From positions 2,564,267 through 2,628,266 of the forward strand of contig OU342807.1 of NCBI GenBank assembly GCA_910591455.2: DNA of 64,000 nt, given 5' to 3'. Shown here one piece after another: positions 11,238-23,100 of this stretch. Each line of letters begins with the position of its first letter. Position 1 is the stretch's first letter. The notes under the pieces are model-generated. The model worked only from the letters and a program-made list of their open reading frames with translations, did no database searches and was not told where the DNA came from. The DNA comes from Pholis gunnellus. Taxonomy: Eukaryota > Chordata > Actinopteri > Perciformes > Pholidae. The translations under genes were made by a program, and so were the position numbers.

Positions 11238-14200
11238 TCATACTCTCGGTTGTTTGCTGACTGTGCTGTACAGTGCAGATGAATCACCCACAGCTTCTTG
11301 ACATCTTGATCTGTGAATGAAAAACAGTGAGCTCACAATATTAACTAAGAACAGGTTTAAACAGCAATAAAAGCAATGACCGTTCCCAACGTTGTGTAGC
11401 AAATTGAACAGACTCACTCGTTGGCAGCACTGGCACTCTTGAAGTTGACAGTTGAATACGCCACATCCTCCTCGAGTCTGTGGGGCCTGATGTTGGATTA
11501 GAGAAGATCTTCCTGGTTTCTAGAGAAGCTCACGCTGGCATAGCGAAGCTCTTCCTGCTGCTCCGCTGGTGCGCTCTGCACCAATAAACAAGAGTTTATT
11601 GAGAGCCATAATTCTCTCTGAGCCTGTTTCTGTCTCTGATTCATGTGACTTTCTCGTCTGAATTCCAGTTGCTCTGTGTGTATGTAGACCTATCTCAGCC
11701 CATCATTGGTCAACTTTCGTCAATGAACCGTCCTTCGACGCGTCAGAGCCTATAGAATTGAGGTGTGGTAACATGATATTGATTGACAGAATCGTTAGCC
11801 AGTCAGAATGAAAACCGCGCCGTCCCTCGCGAAGTGTAAAATCCGATTCGTCGAAAGTCAAATCCCCCAAATTAGTTGAGTAGAATTGTGTTTGGAGTGT
11901 GTAAAAATGGCTTCGATGATATTGTTGCCCAGACTGTTTTTTAATCTGGTATATAACATGTATACATGCATTATATTCGCTCTCGATTAGTGCATTTTTT
12001 CGACGGTATATGCTAACCACTCTGGTACCGAGAGCCCCCAAATTTGGGGGCATAGGGCTCAACCGGTAAGAGGGGCAATGTACACGCAGTGTAATTTATT
12101 AGAAATATGCTCAAAGTCAAAGTCTAGTTTATTGAAAAAAATTCAACCGTGGGTCATTTGAAAAACAGGCAGCATAGGTCAAAGGAAAACCAGGGTGTGA
12201 CATGCACATATAGGTTCATCATTTTGGAAATGAACAGGATGAAAGTATCCAAATAGGGACATTAAGACTTGAAGAAGACATGATGACTATTCAAATGTGT
12301 TTTAAAGTGAACTCTTTGAGACACCTGAGCTCTTCTTCCTCACCTGAGCGTTGTTGTCTGGTCCGTCTCCAGACTGGCTGGTTTGTGTCGAGGACCTCTT
12401 TCTTCTGGATAGAACAGTAAATGAATCATCAAATTAAGTTAATCAACAACTGAGCGATTGTAAGATGCATTACTGAATATAATCACAGTAAAGCTGAACT
12501 GCTCACCTAATCAATAAGAAGGCAGCGAGGATTATGATAGCCAGGAAAATAGCAGTGATTGATCCAACAGCTACTGCTATCAATAAAACTGGAAACACTG
12601 ATCAAACAGAACAATTACATATAGAATGGCAGGTTGTTTGTCAGACAGAAGCTTTCTAAATATAGCTCAACTTTTGTTTGCACTTTTTTCCCCATAATGT
12701 GAAAATGATCTGACCCAACAGGACAAAAACGTGTAACAGAATCTCTAGAACCTCAGGATCTGCTTTATGCAGATGATAAACTTCTTTATCTAATTGTGAC
12801 TTCCAGGGCGAGTGTGAAGCAGTTGGGTTGAATGTCACATCATAGAAATAAAAAACACGAGTAGAACGGACATTCACATTCAAATCAGCGTAGCTGGATG
12901 GTCAGACCGGCGGCCATCATTGAGGTTTTAGAGTATCAACCTAACCCCCCCAAAAAATACTTAATGTTTCATCCGCACACTCTCGGTACAGCGCAAGAAA
13001 GCACATTGCTATCAACGGATGAGTTACAACTTTGCTTTGGTCATTTTCTGTAACCAGTGTAGCATTAAAGCATGGGGGAATTAGCAAGCAAGCTAGCCAA
13101 CTAGCATGCAGCTGACTAGTTTTTGCAGTTTCTTTTTGTGTAAGGTAGGTGTGATTTAGTTTCACTAGGTCAATTGCCCTGTTAAGTGCTAGGGGAGTGG
13201 GCTTGCACTCCTGGCAGACAATGAGCAATCACTAGGTAGCTGTCCTTGACCACTGCTGGTGGTTGGAAGCATCAGCTTCCAAGCGTCGGGCAAACGAAGG
13301 CAACAGGGCGACTTTTTCACTTGCGGGTCAGTAATCTGTTTATATTGACTAACATGTGTTTGCATCCTATCTCTGTCCGGTGGTCACGTAGACATGGGGT
13401 CCCTCCAAGGTGCCGTGACCCCACTAACCTCATCTATCCTACTCTCTCAGCTCATGGCGAGCAAGTGGTGGCAAGTGGTAGTCTCGCACTTCCATGACAA
13501 TGGCTCCACACGCATCCTGCTCGGCGACTTCAACAGCCAGACTGATAAGTTAGAACCTCTTCTTTCCTTCCTCTCCTCCTTTGACCTTTACCACTCCTCT
13601 TCTCCTACGACCCACAAGGCCGGCAACCAGCTGGATCTTATCTTCACTAGACACTCTTCTACTGCTAACCTCTCTGTCACTCCCCTCCATCTCTCTGACC
13701 ACTATTTCATGTCCTACTCCCTCTCCCCCTTACTTCCTCCACTTACCCACATGGTTTCTACAAGGTAGTCATCTCCGCTCCCTCTCCCCCGCTGATCTTT
13801 CCTCTTCTGTTACCTCTGCCCTCCCTGACCCTGAATCCTTCTCTCTCCTATCCCGATACTGACACTTTTCTTTTCCTCTGCACCCTTTCCTCTTCTTTGG
13901 ACAACCTCTGTCCCTTCACCTCCAGGCCTGCACGGCCAACTCCACCTGCCCCATGGCTGTCGGACTCGGTGCGTACTGATAGACGGAGCCTAAGAGAGAG
14001 GCTGAGCGTAACTGGAGAAAAGGCAAACTCCCAGAGGACCTTCTTAACTTCCCATCTCTTCTTTCCACCTCTCTATCTAGTGCTATGGCTGCTCTCTTTC
14101 GCTCTAAAATCCTATCCCCTGCTTCCAATCCTAAAAAACTCTTCGAAACTTTCTCTTCAATCCTCCAACCCCCACCTCCTTCCTCCCTCCCTAATGATTT

Positions 14201-17200
14201 TGCCAACTTTTTTGACAAGAAGGTAAACAATATCAGATCCTCCTCTTAGCCCCCCTCTCCCTGTCCACCTCCTCCCTCTCTACCCTCTCCATCTTACTCC
14301 CCTAGCGAGGTCCTCAACCTTGTTACATCTAACCACCCCACCACATGTTCCCTTGACCTGATCCCCCTCTTTTTCAGTCTATTGCAACTGAACTCCTTCC
14401 TTTCCATCGTTATGCCAATGACACCCAGTTGGTCTTGTCATTTCCCCCCCCGGTGACACTCAAGTGGAGGCACACATCGCTGCGTGCTTGGCTGACATCT
14501 CGAAGTGGATGGCGACACACTACCTGAAGCTCAACCTGGACAAAACCGAGCTACTGTTCCTCCCGGGGAAGGGTTGCCTGCACCGAGACCAGTCCATTAC
14601 CATTGACGATACCGTGGTGATGCCAACTTGGACTGCGAGGAATCTGGGTGTGACCCTGGATGACCAACTGTCACTCAGCAAACATTGAATCGATTACACG
14701 CTCCTGCAGATTCCTGCTCAACAACATCAAGAGGATTCATCCAGGCTCTTGTCATCTCCCGTCTGGACTACTACAACTCACTACTTGCTGGAGCCACGAC
14801 CATCAGACCTCTTGAGCTTGTCCAGAAAGCTGCAGCTCATCTGGTGTTCAATCGCCCCAAGTTCTCCCACAAAACTTCCCTTCTCCGTTCTCTACACTGG
14901 CTCCCTGTAAGAGCTCGCTTCCAGTTTAAGACTCTGGTGCTAGCCTACAGGGCAGTGAAAGGAACAGCTCCTTCCTATCTCCAGGCCATGGTCAAGCCCG
15001 ACACCCCCGCCCGACCACTTCGCTCTGCTGCCTCGGGGCGACTGGTTGCCCCGATGCTCAGAGGTCCCTGCGGCCGATCGACCCGGTCAGAGCTGTTTTC
15101 TGTCCTGGCCCCACAATGGTGGAATGAACTCTCCACTGACGTCAGGACAGTAGAGTCGCTGCCCATCTTTTGGCGCAGGCTGAAAACGCACCTCTTCATG
15201 AAGTACTACCCTGAGACTTCCACTTTTTCTGCACTGTGCTTTTGCTCTGGTTTATGCTCTTAGATGCTTGTTTAAAAAAGGGAGATGCACTTATGACTTC
15301 TGGTGTCTTGTAGTTCTCTTAATGACTGTAATGTAAGAAGAACAAGTGGCATTTGAATAATGAACTGTGAATGGCTGTGTGTAGCAGCATTTTAGAATTA
15401 AAAGGTCGTCTGACAAATGGATGTGTGATGGTTTGAATCTTGATCCCAAAACAGCATAAAACCCTAAAACGTCCTGAAGCTGTTCAGTGAATTGCAGCAG
15501 ACTGAATGTGAAGCAAGTAGAACGGAAGAAAGTAGTTATGATCAGTGAAATCTTCTCCTGCAAAGACTGGACACATTTAAGATGTTTGTTATCTTTTTCA
15601 CTCACATTTCACATCAATAGAGATGAATTCAGATCTCTCCGTCCCCAGCTGGTTCTCAGCTCTACAGTAATACTGTCCAGAGTCAGAGGACTGGATGGAG
15701 CTGAAGACAAGCTGAGGTTTTCTACTGAGAGGAGGAAGGTCTGGACTTCCATTAATCTTGTACCAGGTGTAGTTAGCTGCTGGGTTAGCATCACTGCTAC
15801 AGGTCAGAGTCACTGAACTGCCCTCCACTATCTCAGCAGAGGGACTCACTGACACAGAGAGAAGCTTTGGAGCATCTGGAGGAGAAATTAATAAACATAC
15901 TTAAAGATTATAATATGTTATCATAGAACATTTACCATTTTATTAATATTTGTTTGTTTGTTTCAGACTATACCTATTATTTATCAGTCTGCTGCCACCA
16001 TATGAAGTGTTGTTGAACCCCCACAGGCTGACACAGTGGAGTAAACTTACACACTGAAGGAGAACGCTGATCCTCATATCCGCTTACAGCACAGGAATAG
16101 CTGTCTGAAGAACCAAAGTCGACTGAATAAGAAGATCCTGTGTTGATGTAATGTCCATTCTTGTACCAGAAGTAGGAAGGACGATCAGGCAGAACACAAC
16201 TGCTGAGACACTTCAGCACCGACCTGGTAGAATCATATCTGCTCACCTCCACCTGGAGACCTGGAAGTGAGAAGGAGGAACAGAAATGTAATTTTATTAA
16301 ATTGTCAACATTCAAGACATTTATATTCTAGTTTTCTAGATGTTGAATATTTGGAGATGATTAACATGTGAATTAAAATGTTACCTGTGACGGACAAAGT
16401 GACTCCAGGTGAACCAGTATATTTCTCTGTTGGTTGGTTTGTTGTGAACTTGAACTTGTACTCAGCTGAGTCGCTCTCTCTCAGCTCTCTGATTGTCAGA
16501 GTGCACTTCTTCCCAGAACAGAAGTACTGCACACGACCTGAATAATCAGAGTCTGTTCTCAGATCCACAGGTTCACCATCTTTCTCTTTAGTAAACCAGA
16601 ACGTGTTGCTGATATCACCGTGCCGTATTCTAGATGGGTATGTGTAGCTGCAGTGTATTTTTACTGATGGTCCTTTTACAGCACAGACCTCAGTAGAAGT
16701 GTAAGTCACTCCCCAGTCATCCTGACTCTGTATCACTGAAACAGAGAGCACATCAGGAACCACAGTCAGACTCAGAACATCATCAGAGGACACACTCTCA
16801 TTAGGACTTTTGACTGTTTTCTAAAATGGATTATACTGTAGATCAAGTTTTAATGTTATTTCTGTTTGGATATATGGAGATATTTTACATGAGCATTTAT
16901 ATAATAAAGACTCAACGAGCTGCTGCAGAGTGAATGGAAACTGTAGAGAAATGCAGAACACTGAGGAGTGAGAGAGAATAGTGTGAAATGTAAACAGATC
17001 ACTGACAGTCAGAAGTCGACACAAACACAAACTTCAGATGTGAATTAAATTTACAAAAATGTAATTTGTTTTTCTAAAACCTCAAAATCTGACTTTGCAG
17101 CATCAGTCAGTGAATCAGTTCTCTGTAACACAGATCAAAGCTACGATCATGGAGCATCACTGAAGGGGCCCAACGTGTCAGGGGCCCCTCTGGCCCTAAC

Positions 17201-17741
17201 TTACAACATTTCACTCAAAGAGACACCAACCAGGAAGAGAATCAAAATGAGCACAAATACAATGAAAACTTCTACAAAAAGGTGAAAAAACATCCACAAA
17301 GAGACTCAAAATGAATAACAGACTCTAAATGTGGTCGAATGTGTCGACACGCTGAATGATTAGAGGAAGTTCCACAGAGAGATAATGTTAATGTACGTAC
17401 AGTCATTACTTTCATCCACATAAACACAACTTTACTGTCTTTAATGGAGCACAACTCTTCAGTTTATAAAGGTTATGATGTTAAGGTACAAGTGTACAGA
17501 GATGCTGCTGGTGTTAAAAACAGCTCTGTGCTGGTCGTCCTGTAAAGACTTCAATCTAAAGAAAGAAAAGTGAACGTTGCTCCACATTTTATAACATCAG
17601 ATGTGTTTATTAACTGAAAACACAGCTTCCTCTGTTGTCCTGAGGTGCACTAACGGCCTCACAATATAAATGTAGATGTACAGTACCTTGTACAGAGAGA
17701 AGGAAGACAACAAATCCACTGGCTGCTGCTGTTGAACTCAT
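11238..17741 (-). CDS. Gene 2: CD22/Siglec-like receptor, one C2 domain, tail cut by a stop at an ITIM tyrosine
   Basis: Exons in order: signal 17687-17741 (MSSTAAASGFVVFLLSVQ), V 16385-16735, C 16051-16260, C2 15606-15875, TM 12507-12588 (ends AFLLIR), tail-1 12344-12404 (RRKRSSTQTSQSGDGPDNNAQ), tail-2 11418-11575, tail-3 11238-11310. All splice sites and phases fit. Tail-2 keeps the first ITIM (LRYASV), but the second ITIM tyrosine codon has become TAA at 11498-11500 (paralogues LLYSNI), so the predicted product is about 368 residues with one ITIM. The downstream VAYSTV and ALYSTV codons are still open but unreachable, and the acidic run is shorter than in paralogues. The V domain F strand reads EYKFKF (Lys at the Siglec Arg position). 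The 3-kb intron before TM carries an L2-type LINE where two C2 exons of the gene 4 layout are missing. It could be expressed as a truncated receptor or be a young pseudogene. Confidence 0.8.
11600..12060. other. Copy-specific insertion in a tail intron of gene 2
   Basis: The matching intron in genes 4 and 5 runs differently here. About 460 bases, from roughly 11600 to 12060, have no counterpart, after which homology resumes at 'gaggggcaatgtacac'. Near its right end is a small perfect palindrome, gcccccaaatttgggggc (12032-12049). I do not recognise a family; an insertion of a mobile element is likely but its ends are not clear. Confidence 0.4.
13121..15335 (+). mobile_element. L2-type LINE, 5'-truncated and internally deleted
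   Basis: Plus-strand non-LTR retrotransposon remains. An endonuclease piece at 13394-13768 contains LLGDFNSQ, then NQLDLIFTR, then LHLSDHYFMS. A linker at 13897-14226 contains PWLSDSVRTDRRSLRERL. A reverse transcriptase end follows, starting at 14410 with RYANDTQL, where the catalytic YADD is changed to YAND. Then come KWMATHYLKLNLDKTELLFL and NLGVTLDD (14464-14688), and the C-terminal part (14685-15263) with SRLDYYNSLLAG and LHWLPVRARFQFK. Frames are broken several times, and most of the polymerase palm between about 14350 and 14400 is missing. It lies antisense in an intron of gene 2. The flanks match gene 4 around 32785 on the left and 34018 on the right, so it replaces roughly 1.2 kb that held two C2 exons. 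Confidence 0.85.
17161..17330. repeat. Intron-1 repeat with GGGGCC palindrome, copy in gene 2
   Basis: A conserved block of about 170 bases starts with 'aggggcccaacgtgtcaggg' and runs through 'caaagagacaccaaccagga' and 'ccacaaagagactcaaaatg'. It recurs in intron 1 of genes 4, 5 and 6. The GGGGCC/GGCCCC halves can pair. It is either an old mobile element duplicated with the genes or a retained intronic element. Confidence 0.5.
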
Positions 17742-17895
17742 AGCTGCTCCTCTCTGTTAAACCAGCAGGTAGATCAGAAACACTTCATGTCAGTAAGTCA
17801 CCACAAACATTTCTACTTTAAGAAGGAGGGTGTTGTCTTTGCAGTCAGCTTGTGTCTTCTGGGGTTGGTTCAACACTGCTGTTTAACACTGACCT

Positions 17896-17928
17896 GGCTT
17901 CCTTCTTCTTTACATTATTAATATGCAT
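17896..17928 (-). promoter_or_regulatory. Putative gene 2 promoter element
   Basis: The minus strand carries ATGCAT (17923-17928) followed by AAGAAGAAGGAAGCC (17896-17910), about 155 bases upstream of the ATG at 17741. The same arrangement stands 155-165 bases upstream of genes 5 and 6. It has an ETS/PU.1-like core; assignment is by conservation only. Confidence 0.4.
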
Positions 17929-18025
17929 GAACAGACCAATGACTGTAAATCCACAAGTTGGCTGCACTAAGGCACAATGGTGCTCCAAGCTAAATGCTAA
18001 TGTTAGCATGCTAACATGTGGGTTA

Positions 18026-18026
18026 G

Positions 18027-18090
<64 letters not shown>
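18026..18090. repeat. (TA)n(CA)n microsatellite
   Basis: About 25 bases of TA repeat run directly into about 40 bases of CA repeat, immediately abutting the Tc1-like terminus at 18089. Confidence 0.95.
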
Positions 18091-18093
<3 letters not shown>

Positions 18094-18621
18094 CCGTTCA
18101 AAAGTTTGGGGTCACCCAGACAATTTTCAGTTTCTTCACAATTTCTCGCATGGAATATCTTCATTTCTAAGAACAAGAATAGACGGCGAGTTTCACATGA
18201 AAGTTCTCTTTTTCTGGCCATGTTGAGAGTATAATCGAACCCACAAATGTGATGCTCCAGATACTCAACTAGCTCAAAGGAAGGCCAGTTTTATAGCTTC
18301 TCTCACCAGCATAACTGTTTTCAGCTGTGCTAACATATTTGCACAAGGGTTTTCTAATCATCAATTAGTCTTCTAAGGCGATTAGCAAACACAATGTACC
18401 ATTAGAACACTGGAGTGATAGTTGGTGGAAATGGGCCTCTATACACCTATGTAGATATTTAATTAAAAACCAGACGTTTCCACCTCGAATAGTCATTAAC
18501 CACATTAACAATGTATAGAGTGTATTTCTGATTAATTTAATGTTATCTTCATTGAAAGAAAGTGCTTTTCTTTGAGAAATAAGGACATTTCTAAGTGACC
18601 CCAAACTTTTGAACGGTAGTG
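18089..18621 (-). mobile_element. Deletion derivative of a Tc1-like transposon
   Basis: Perfect inverted ends: 'cactaccgttcaaaagtttg' at 18089 and its complement ending at 18621, with TA following on the right. On the minus strand a remnant of the transposase N-terminus reads MARKRELSCETRRLF, as in Tc1-like proteins, before the frame decays to the left end. The catalytic domain is missing, so the element is about 530 bases. It lies between genes 2 and 3. Confidence 0.85.
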
Positions 18622-19023
18622 TATATATATATGTATATCATGTTTTAATTGTTAATAGTTCATAACTTAGATGATTACACTTTGTGGCACCGCAGACAAA
18701 TTTTAGAAATATTCAGCGTCCCTTCCTGGACTAAAGCTTTAAATCTCCTCATGTGTAATTCACAGAGGAGGGTTAGGTTTGTTTGTTTGTGCTTATGTTT
18801 TTTCTATTGTTCATGTGTTGGTTTTACATGCGCAGGTTTCTGACAATTTGGGCTGTTTTTGTATTGAATTTGGTTGGTTTTTAAGTTATTAGGCTGAAAA
18901 ACTGTAAATCTGAGCTGACAACACTGACCTCAGTCATATCACAGTGTCCGCAGAAACTTCTCCTCCAGACGAACTCCGTTAAAAACACCGTTTACTCTCA
19001 TTAGACTGATTGTTAAGGTCGCC

Positions 19024-19390
19024 ATGGTTTGGATGTTGGTCTGCTACGTGTTTGAAGCGTCACTTGTCGCCATAGAAACAGCCCGTGGTCCAGAAGAAGC
19101 ACTCGTCACCGTCTGGACCTGCGTGGACAGAACCACACATAGTCATCTGGAGGCATGCAAACGAAATATTCAGTCGCGAGCCTCCCCCGCGGGTCCGAGC
19201 TCAAGGCGCTGGTCCGGCGTCTCCGCGTGCAGCAGGGACCGATCATGAACAGTCTGGAGAGCGGCCATCGGTACTCCTCCATCCCCGGTACCACGAACCT
19301 CCTCAGCACAACAACCCGCCGCCTGTGCGTCTCCACCGTCCACAGCCGGTTTACCGACCCTCCGGTACCGAGCGCCAAATATACAGATAG
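19024..19390 (+). other. Unidentified CpG-rich open patch, possible orphan exon or retrocopy fragment
   Basis: Roughly 370 bases whose GC and CpG content is far above the surroundings. Long frames are open on both strands (plus-strand 19155 onward and 19024-19248, minus-strand 19106-19420). One plus-strand frame holds an internal methionine at 19245 followed by NSLESGHRYSSIPGTTNLLS and TTTRRLCVSTVHSRFTDPPV. It resembles no domain I know and does not match the receptor genes. It might be a first exon of a plus-strand gene, a processed-gene fragment or a CpG-island promoter. A CA microsatellite follows directly, and no downstream exon is evident. Confidence 0.3.
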
Positions 19391-19410
19391 CTTGGTTGGT
19401 GTTCTCTCTC

Positions 19411-19568
<158 letters not shown>

Positions 19569-20183
19569 CCCCTCCCACCCACAGGTGCAGTGTCACGTGC
19601 CTTCATCATCTCAGGTGCAACACTCACCTGTACCTCCCTCTCACCTGCGCACAGCTCCTCTCACCACGGAAGTAACGGATATCTAAGAATGTTTGATGTT
19701 GAGCTGCATTGATGCTTAAAACGTCTCAATGAGTACTTCAGGGAGCCAACAAATAATTATGCACAATTATACAAATATATAATTTATTTCATTTTGTATT
19801 TCATACATTTTATATTTCATCCCAATATTTGGAACTTCTGCAGTATTTCATAATTATTACAATTCCTTCTTTCCTAATAATGTGAAATAAACAGACTTTT
19901 GACAAATATTGACTTTATTTTAAGTGTATTCTATCCTCTCAATACACATGCATGATGTATTGTAGCATGCTGATATATTGTTGTGAGTTAAAGGCTCAGT
20001 TCACCCAAATTACAATAAAGAAATGAAAAACCCTTTTTTATTATTTATCCTCCGTGTAATTTGGGGCAAGCAACCCAAACAGAAACACTGACCACACGAA
20101 CAAGTATTTAATAAACTACACGTTATTTTTGTGTTTTTAAATGAATGAAAACCCCGTTAATAAATAACAGATCCATGTTGTGT

Positions 20184-23100
20184 TCATTTGTGGACTGTGC
20201 TGTACAGAGCAGATGAATCCCACTCGTCTTCTTGACGTCTTGTTCTGTGAACGGAGAATTAAAACATTAAAAGTTTCTAACCCAATGTGTATTTAAATAA
20301 AATCACATAGAGATTAAAATGCGCAGCTCACCGTGGGCAGCTACTGGCATAGTCCGTTTTGATATCAGTGTATTCGACCTCCTCCTCCTCGTCCTCTTCC
20401 TCGGTTTGTCTGTGGGGCTGAGCGGGCCCGATGTTAGAGTAGAGGGCCTCTTCCTGGTTCTGGGTGAAGCGGATGCTGGAGTAGTGGAGGTGTTCTTCTG
20501 GTTGTCTCGGTGCTGGAGCAGACGCGACGTCATACACTAGATCCATGTTTAGCTGACGGGACAAACACAACTCGAGCATAACTACGTTTGTTATTATTCT
20601 TTTGCACAAAATGACCTCACGGTAAAATACCTGATGGACTTGAGGAGACATGTTCTTCAATTATAAGTTTGTTTTTAGTGTCGCTTGGCACAAAATAACG
20701 CAAAACGAAAGCAAGGTTTCATCAGACAGCAACCTCCGGATCTGAACAGTGAAGCCAATGCTTCATGTTTTAAAGCTGCATTCTCTCTAATGTCCACCAG
20801 GGGGCGACTCCTCTGGTTGTATAGAAGTCTATGAGAAAATGACTCTACTTCTCTCTTGATTTATTACCTCAGTAAACATTGTAAACATGAGTTTATGGTC
20901 TCAATCTCTAGTTTCAAGTCTTCTTCAATACAGCATGATGTTCATTTAGTAAATGATGGTCCATTTAGAGTCAAACAGACCATAAAGCTTTAGGGCGGGG
21001 CTACACAGTGATTGACATGTCTCTACCTGTACCAGAGACGTATACGGCGTCTCTACATCACTTCTCCAAAGTCCAAATATGGACACTTTCATTCACTGGT
21101 TGCAAATAAACAAGATGGCGACAACCACTGTGACTACTTCACGAAATCACACCCTGCACTGAGCGGGTGGAAGGTGAAGAAATTAGGCAAAACAAAGCAT
21201 TTTTCAGATGCTTTCTTTTCGCCCTCACACATACTTGAACTCTTCTTTTCTCACCTGTGCTCTGTTGGCCGGTCTCTCTCCACCATTAGACTGCTGTGTG
21301 AAGGACTTCTTTCTCCTGGAAGGGAGGACAAGCAAGCCACTGAACGGATGAACTGCTATAGATTTAGATGCGTTAATGAACACAACCATAGTGCCACAGA
21401 ATTGCTCACCTAATCCACAGGAAGACGGCGAGCAGCATGATAGCCAGGAGAACAGCAGTGATTGTCCCTGCGACTGCTGATTTCCATGCTGCTGGAAGAT
21501 CAAAAGGAAATACTGACGATTGATGAGGGGAATAAAGGACAAGCATGTGTGAGGGTCTTCTGCCAACACCAAGTAAAAACATAAAGATATTCATGTAGGT
21601 GAACGCACATTATTTACCTGCTACAACAGTCAGATATAAAGTGGAGTTACTGCGTCCTCTCATGTTCTGGGCTTCACAGGAATAACTCCCACTGTGTTCA
21701 GCTCTGAAGTCAGTGATGTTGAAGATCGGTCCTGATGCTTTTGGTGAGTCTTCATCCTCCTTGTACCAGGTGTAGTTAGCTGCTGGGTTAGCATCACTGC
21801 TACAGGTCAGAGTCACTGAACTGCCCTCCACTAACTCAGCAGAGGGACTCACTGACACAGAGGGAAGCTTTGGAGCATCTGGAGGAGAAAATACGTATAA
21901 ACTCATTAAATAGAGTTTGGCAGGATATATAGTGGCAACATGTACGATGGAGCTGAGGTGACAACATCTTTTAACATCTTAAATCCTTTGTAGCTGATAA
22001 GAAGTTGACCACAATCACGTCTCTGTGTGAAGCACGTTACTGCAGGTTTCTACCCTTAAAGGGAAACTTCAACATGTTTCAGCTTGGCCCCTATTTCCTC
22101 CCATGTTTCAGTGTCTAAGTGACTGACACTTATAATAACAATCACAGCCCGTCAAGACAAAAACAAGCACTTTAACTGGACGTTAATGACGCTGTCTACA
22201 GCGCTCTCGTTCCATACGGGACCAATTTCAGAACTTGTTGTAGTTATTAGTAACTTAGGCCCAAAACACGACGGAATTAGGGTCCAGGTGGAAAAATAAG
22301 CAAATCACTCTTTGTGTGCTGCAGCTGGTAGGTTTGTTAGAGTGTTGCTTCCTTATGATGTCACGTAAACATGTCAGATCTTTTTTACATCTATCTTTAA
22401 ATACACTGAATGTCGAAGGGGTTTGCTGATGTTTTGTACTCACACTGGACGTCTAAGACGAGGGACGTAGAGTTGATCCGTCTGTATTGATTCTCAGATT
22501 GGCAGTGGTAGTTTCCGCTGTCGTGAGAGCTGATGGAGGTGAAATTATAAACACCTTCTGGTCCTTGAAGCTTTATTTGGTTCTCCTTGTACCAGGTGTA
22601 GTTAGCTGCTGGGTTAGCATCACTGCTACAGGCCAGAGTCACTGAACTGCCCTCCACTATCTCAGCAGAGGGACTCACTGACACACAGGGAAGCTTTGGA
22701 GCATCTGGAGGAGACGTGTTAACAGAGATGTTTATGAATTAAGTTGTGTTGCAGCATCTGAAACTTCTGAGGAGCGGTGGTGGTTTGAATCAGTGCAGTG
22801 AATAATAAACCTAATAGTTGATACTAGCTCTTCAACATCTACTGGAGCAGTGCACGGCTGTGGATGTGTCCTTATGGATGCAACACGTTTAACAGATTGA
22901 AGCTGTTTTAAATGAGCTGTTTTCACTCACATTTCACATCAATAAAGACGTATTCAGACGTCCTCCCCAGCTGGTTCTCAGCTCTACAGTAATACTGTCC
23001 AGAGTCAGAGGACTGGATGGACCTGAGGACAAGCTGATGTTCTTTACTGAGCACTGATTGGTTCTCCTTGTACCAGGTGTAGTTAGCTGCTGGGTTAGCA

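Noticed and set aside
11703..12062. Minus-strand open frame of 119 codons in the gene 2 tail intron
   Set aside because: There is no domain and no counterpart in paralogues; it lies in a copy-specific insertion.
18003..18221. Intact Tc1-like transposase
   Set aside because: Only the N-terminal start is recognisable; the frame decays and the catalytic domain is absent.
17845..18226. Open frames with Cys-Val or His-Thr runs
   Set aside because: These are the TA/CA microsatellite and the Tc1-like remnant read through, not genes.
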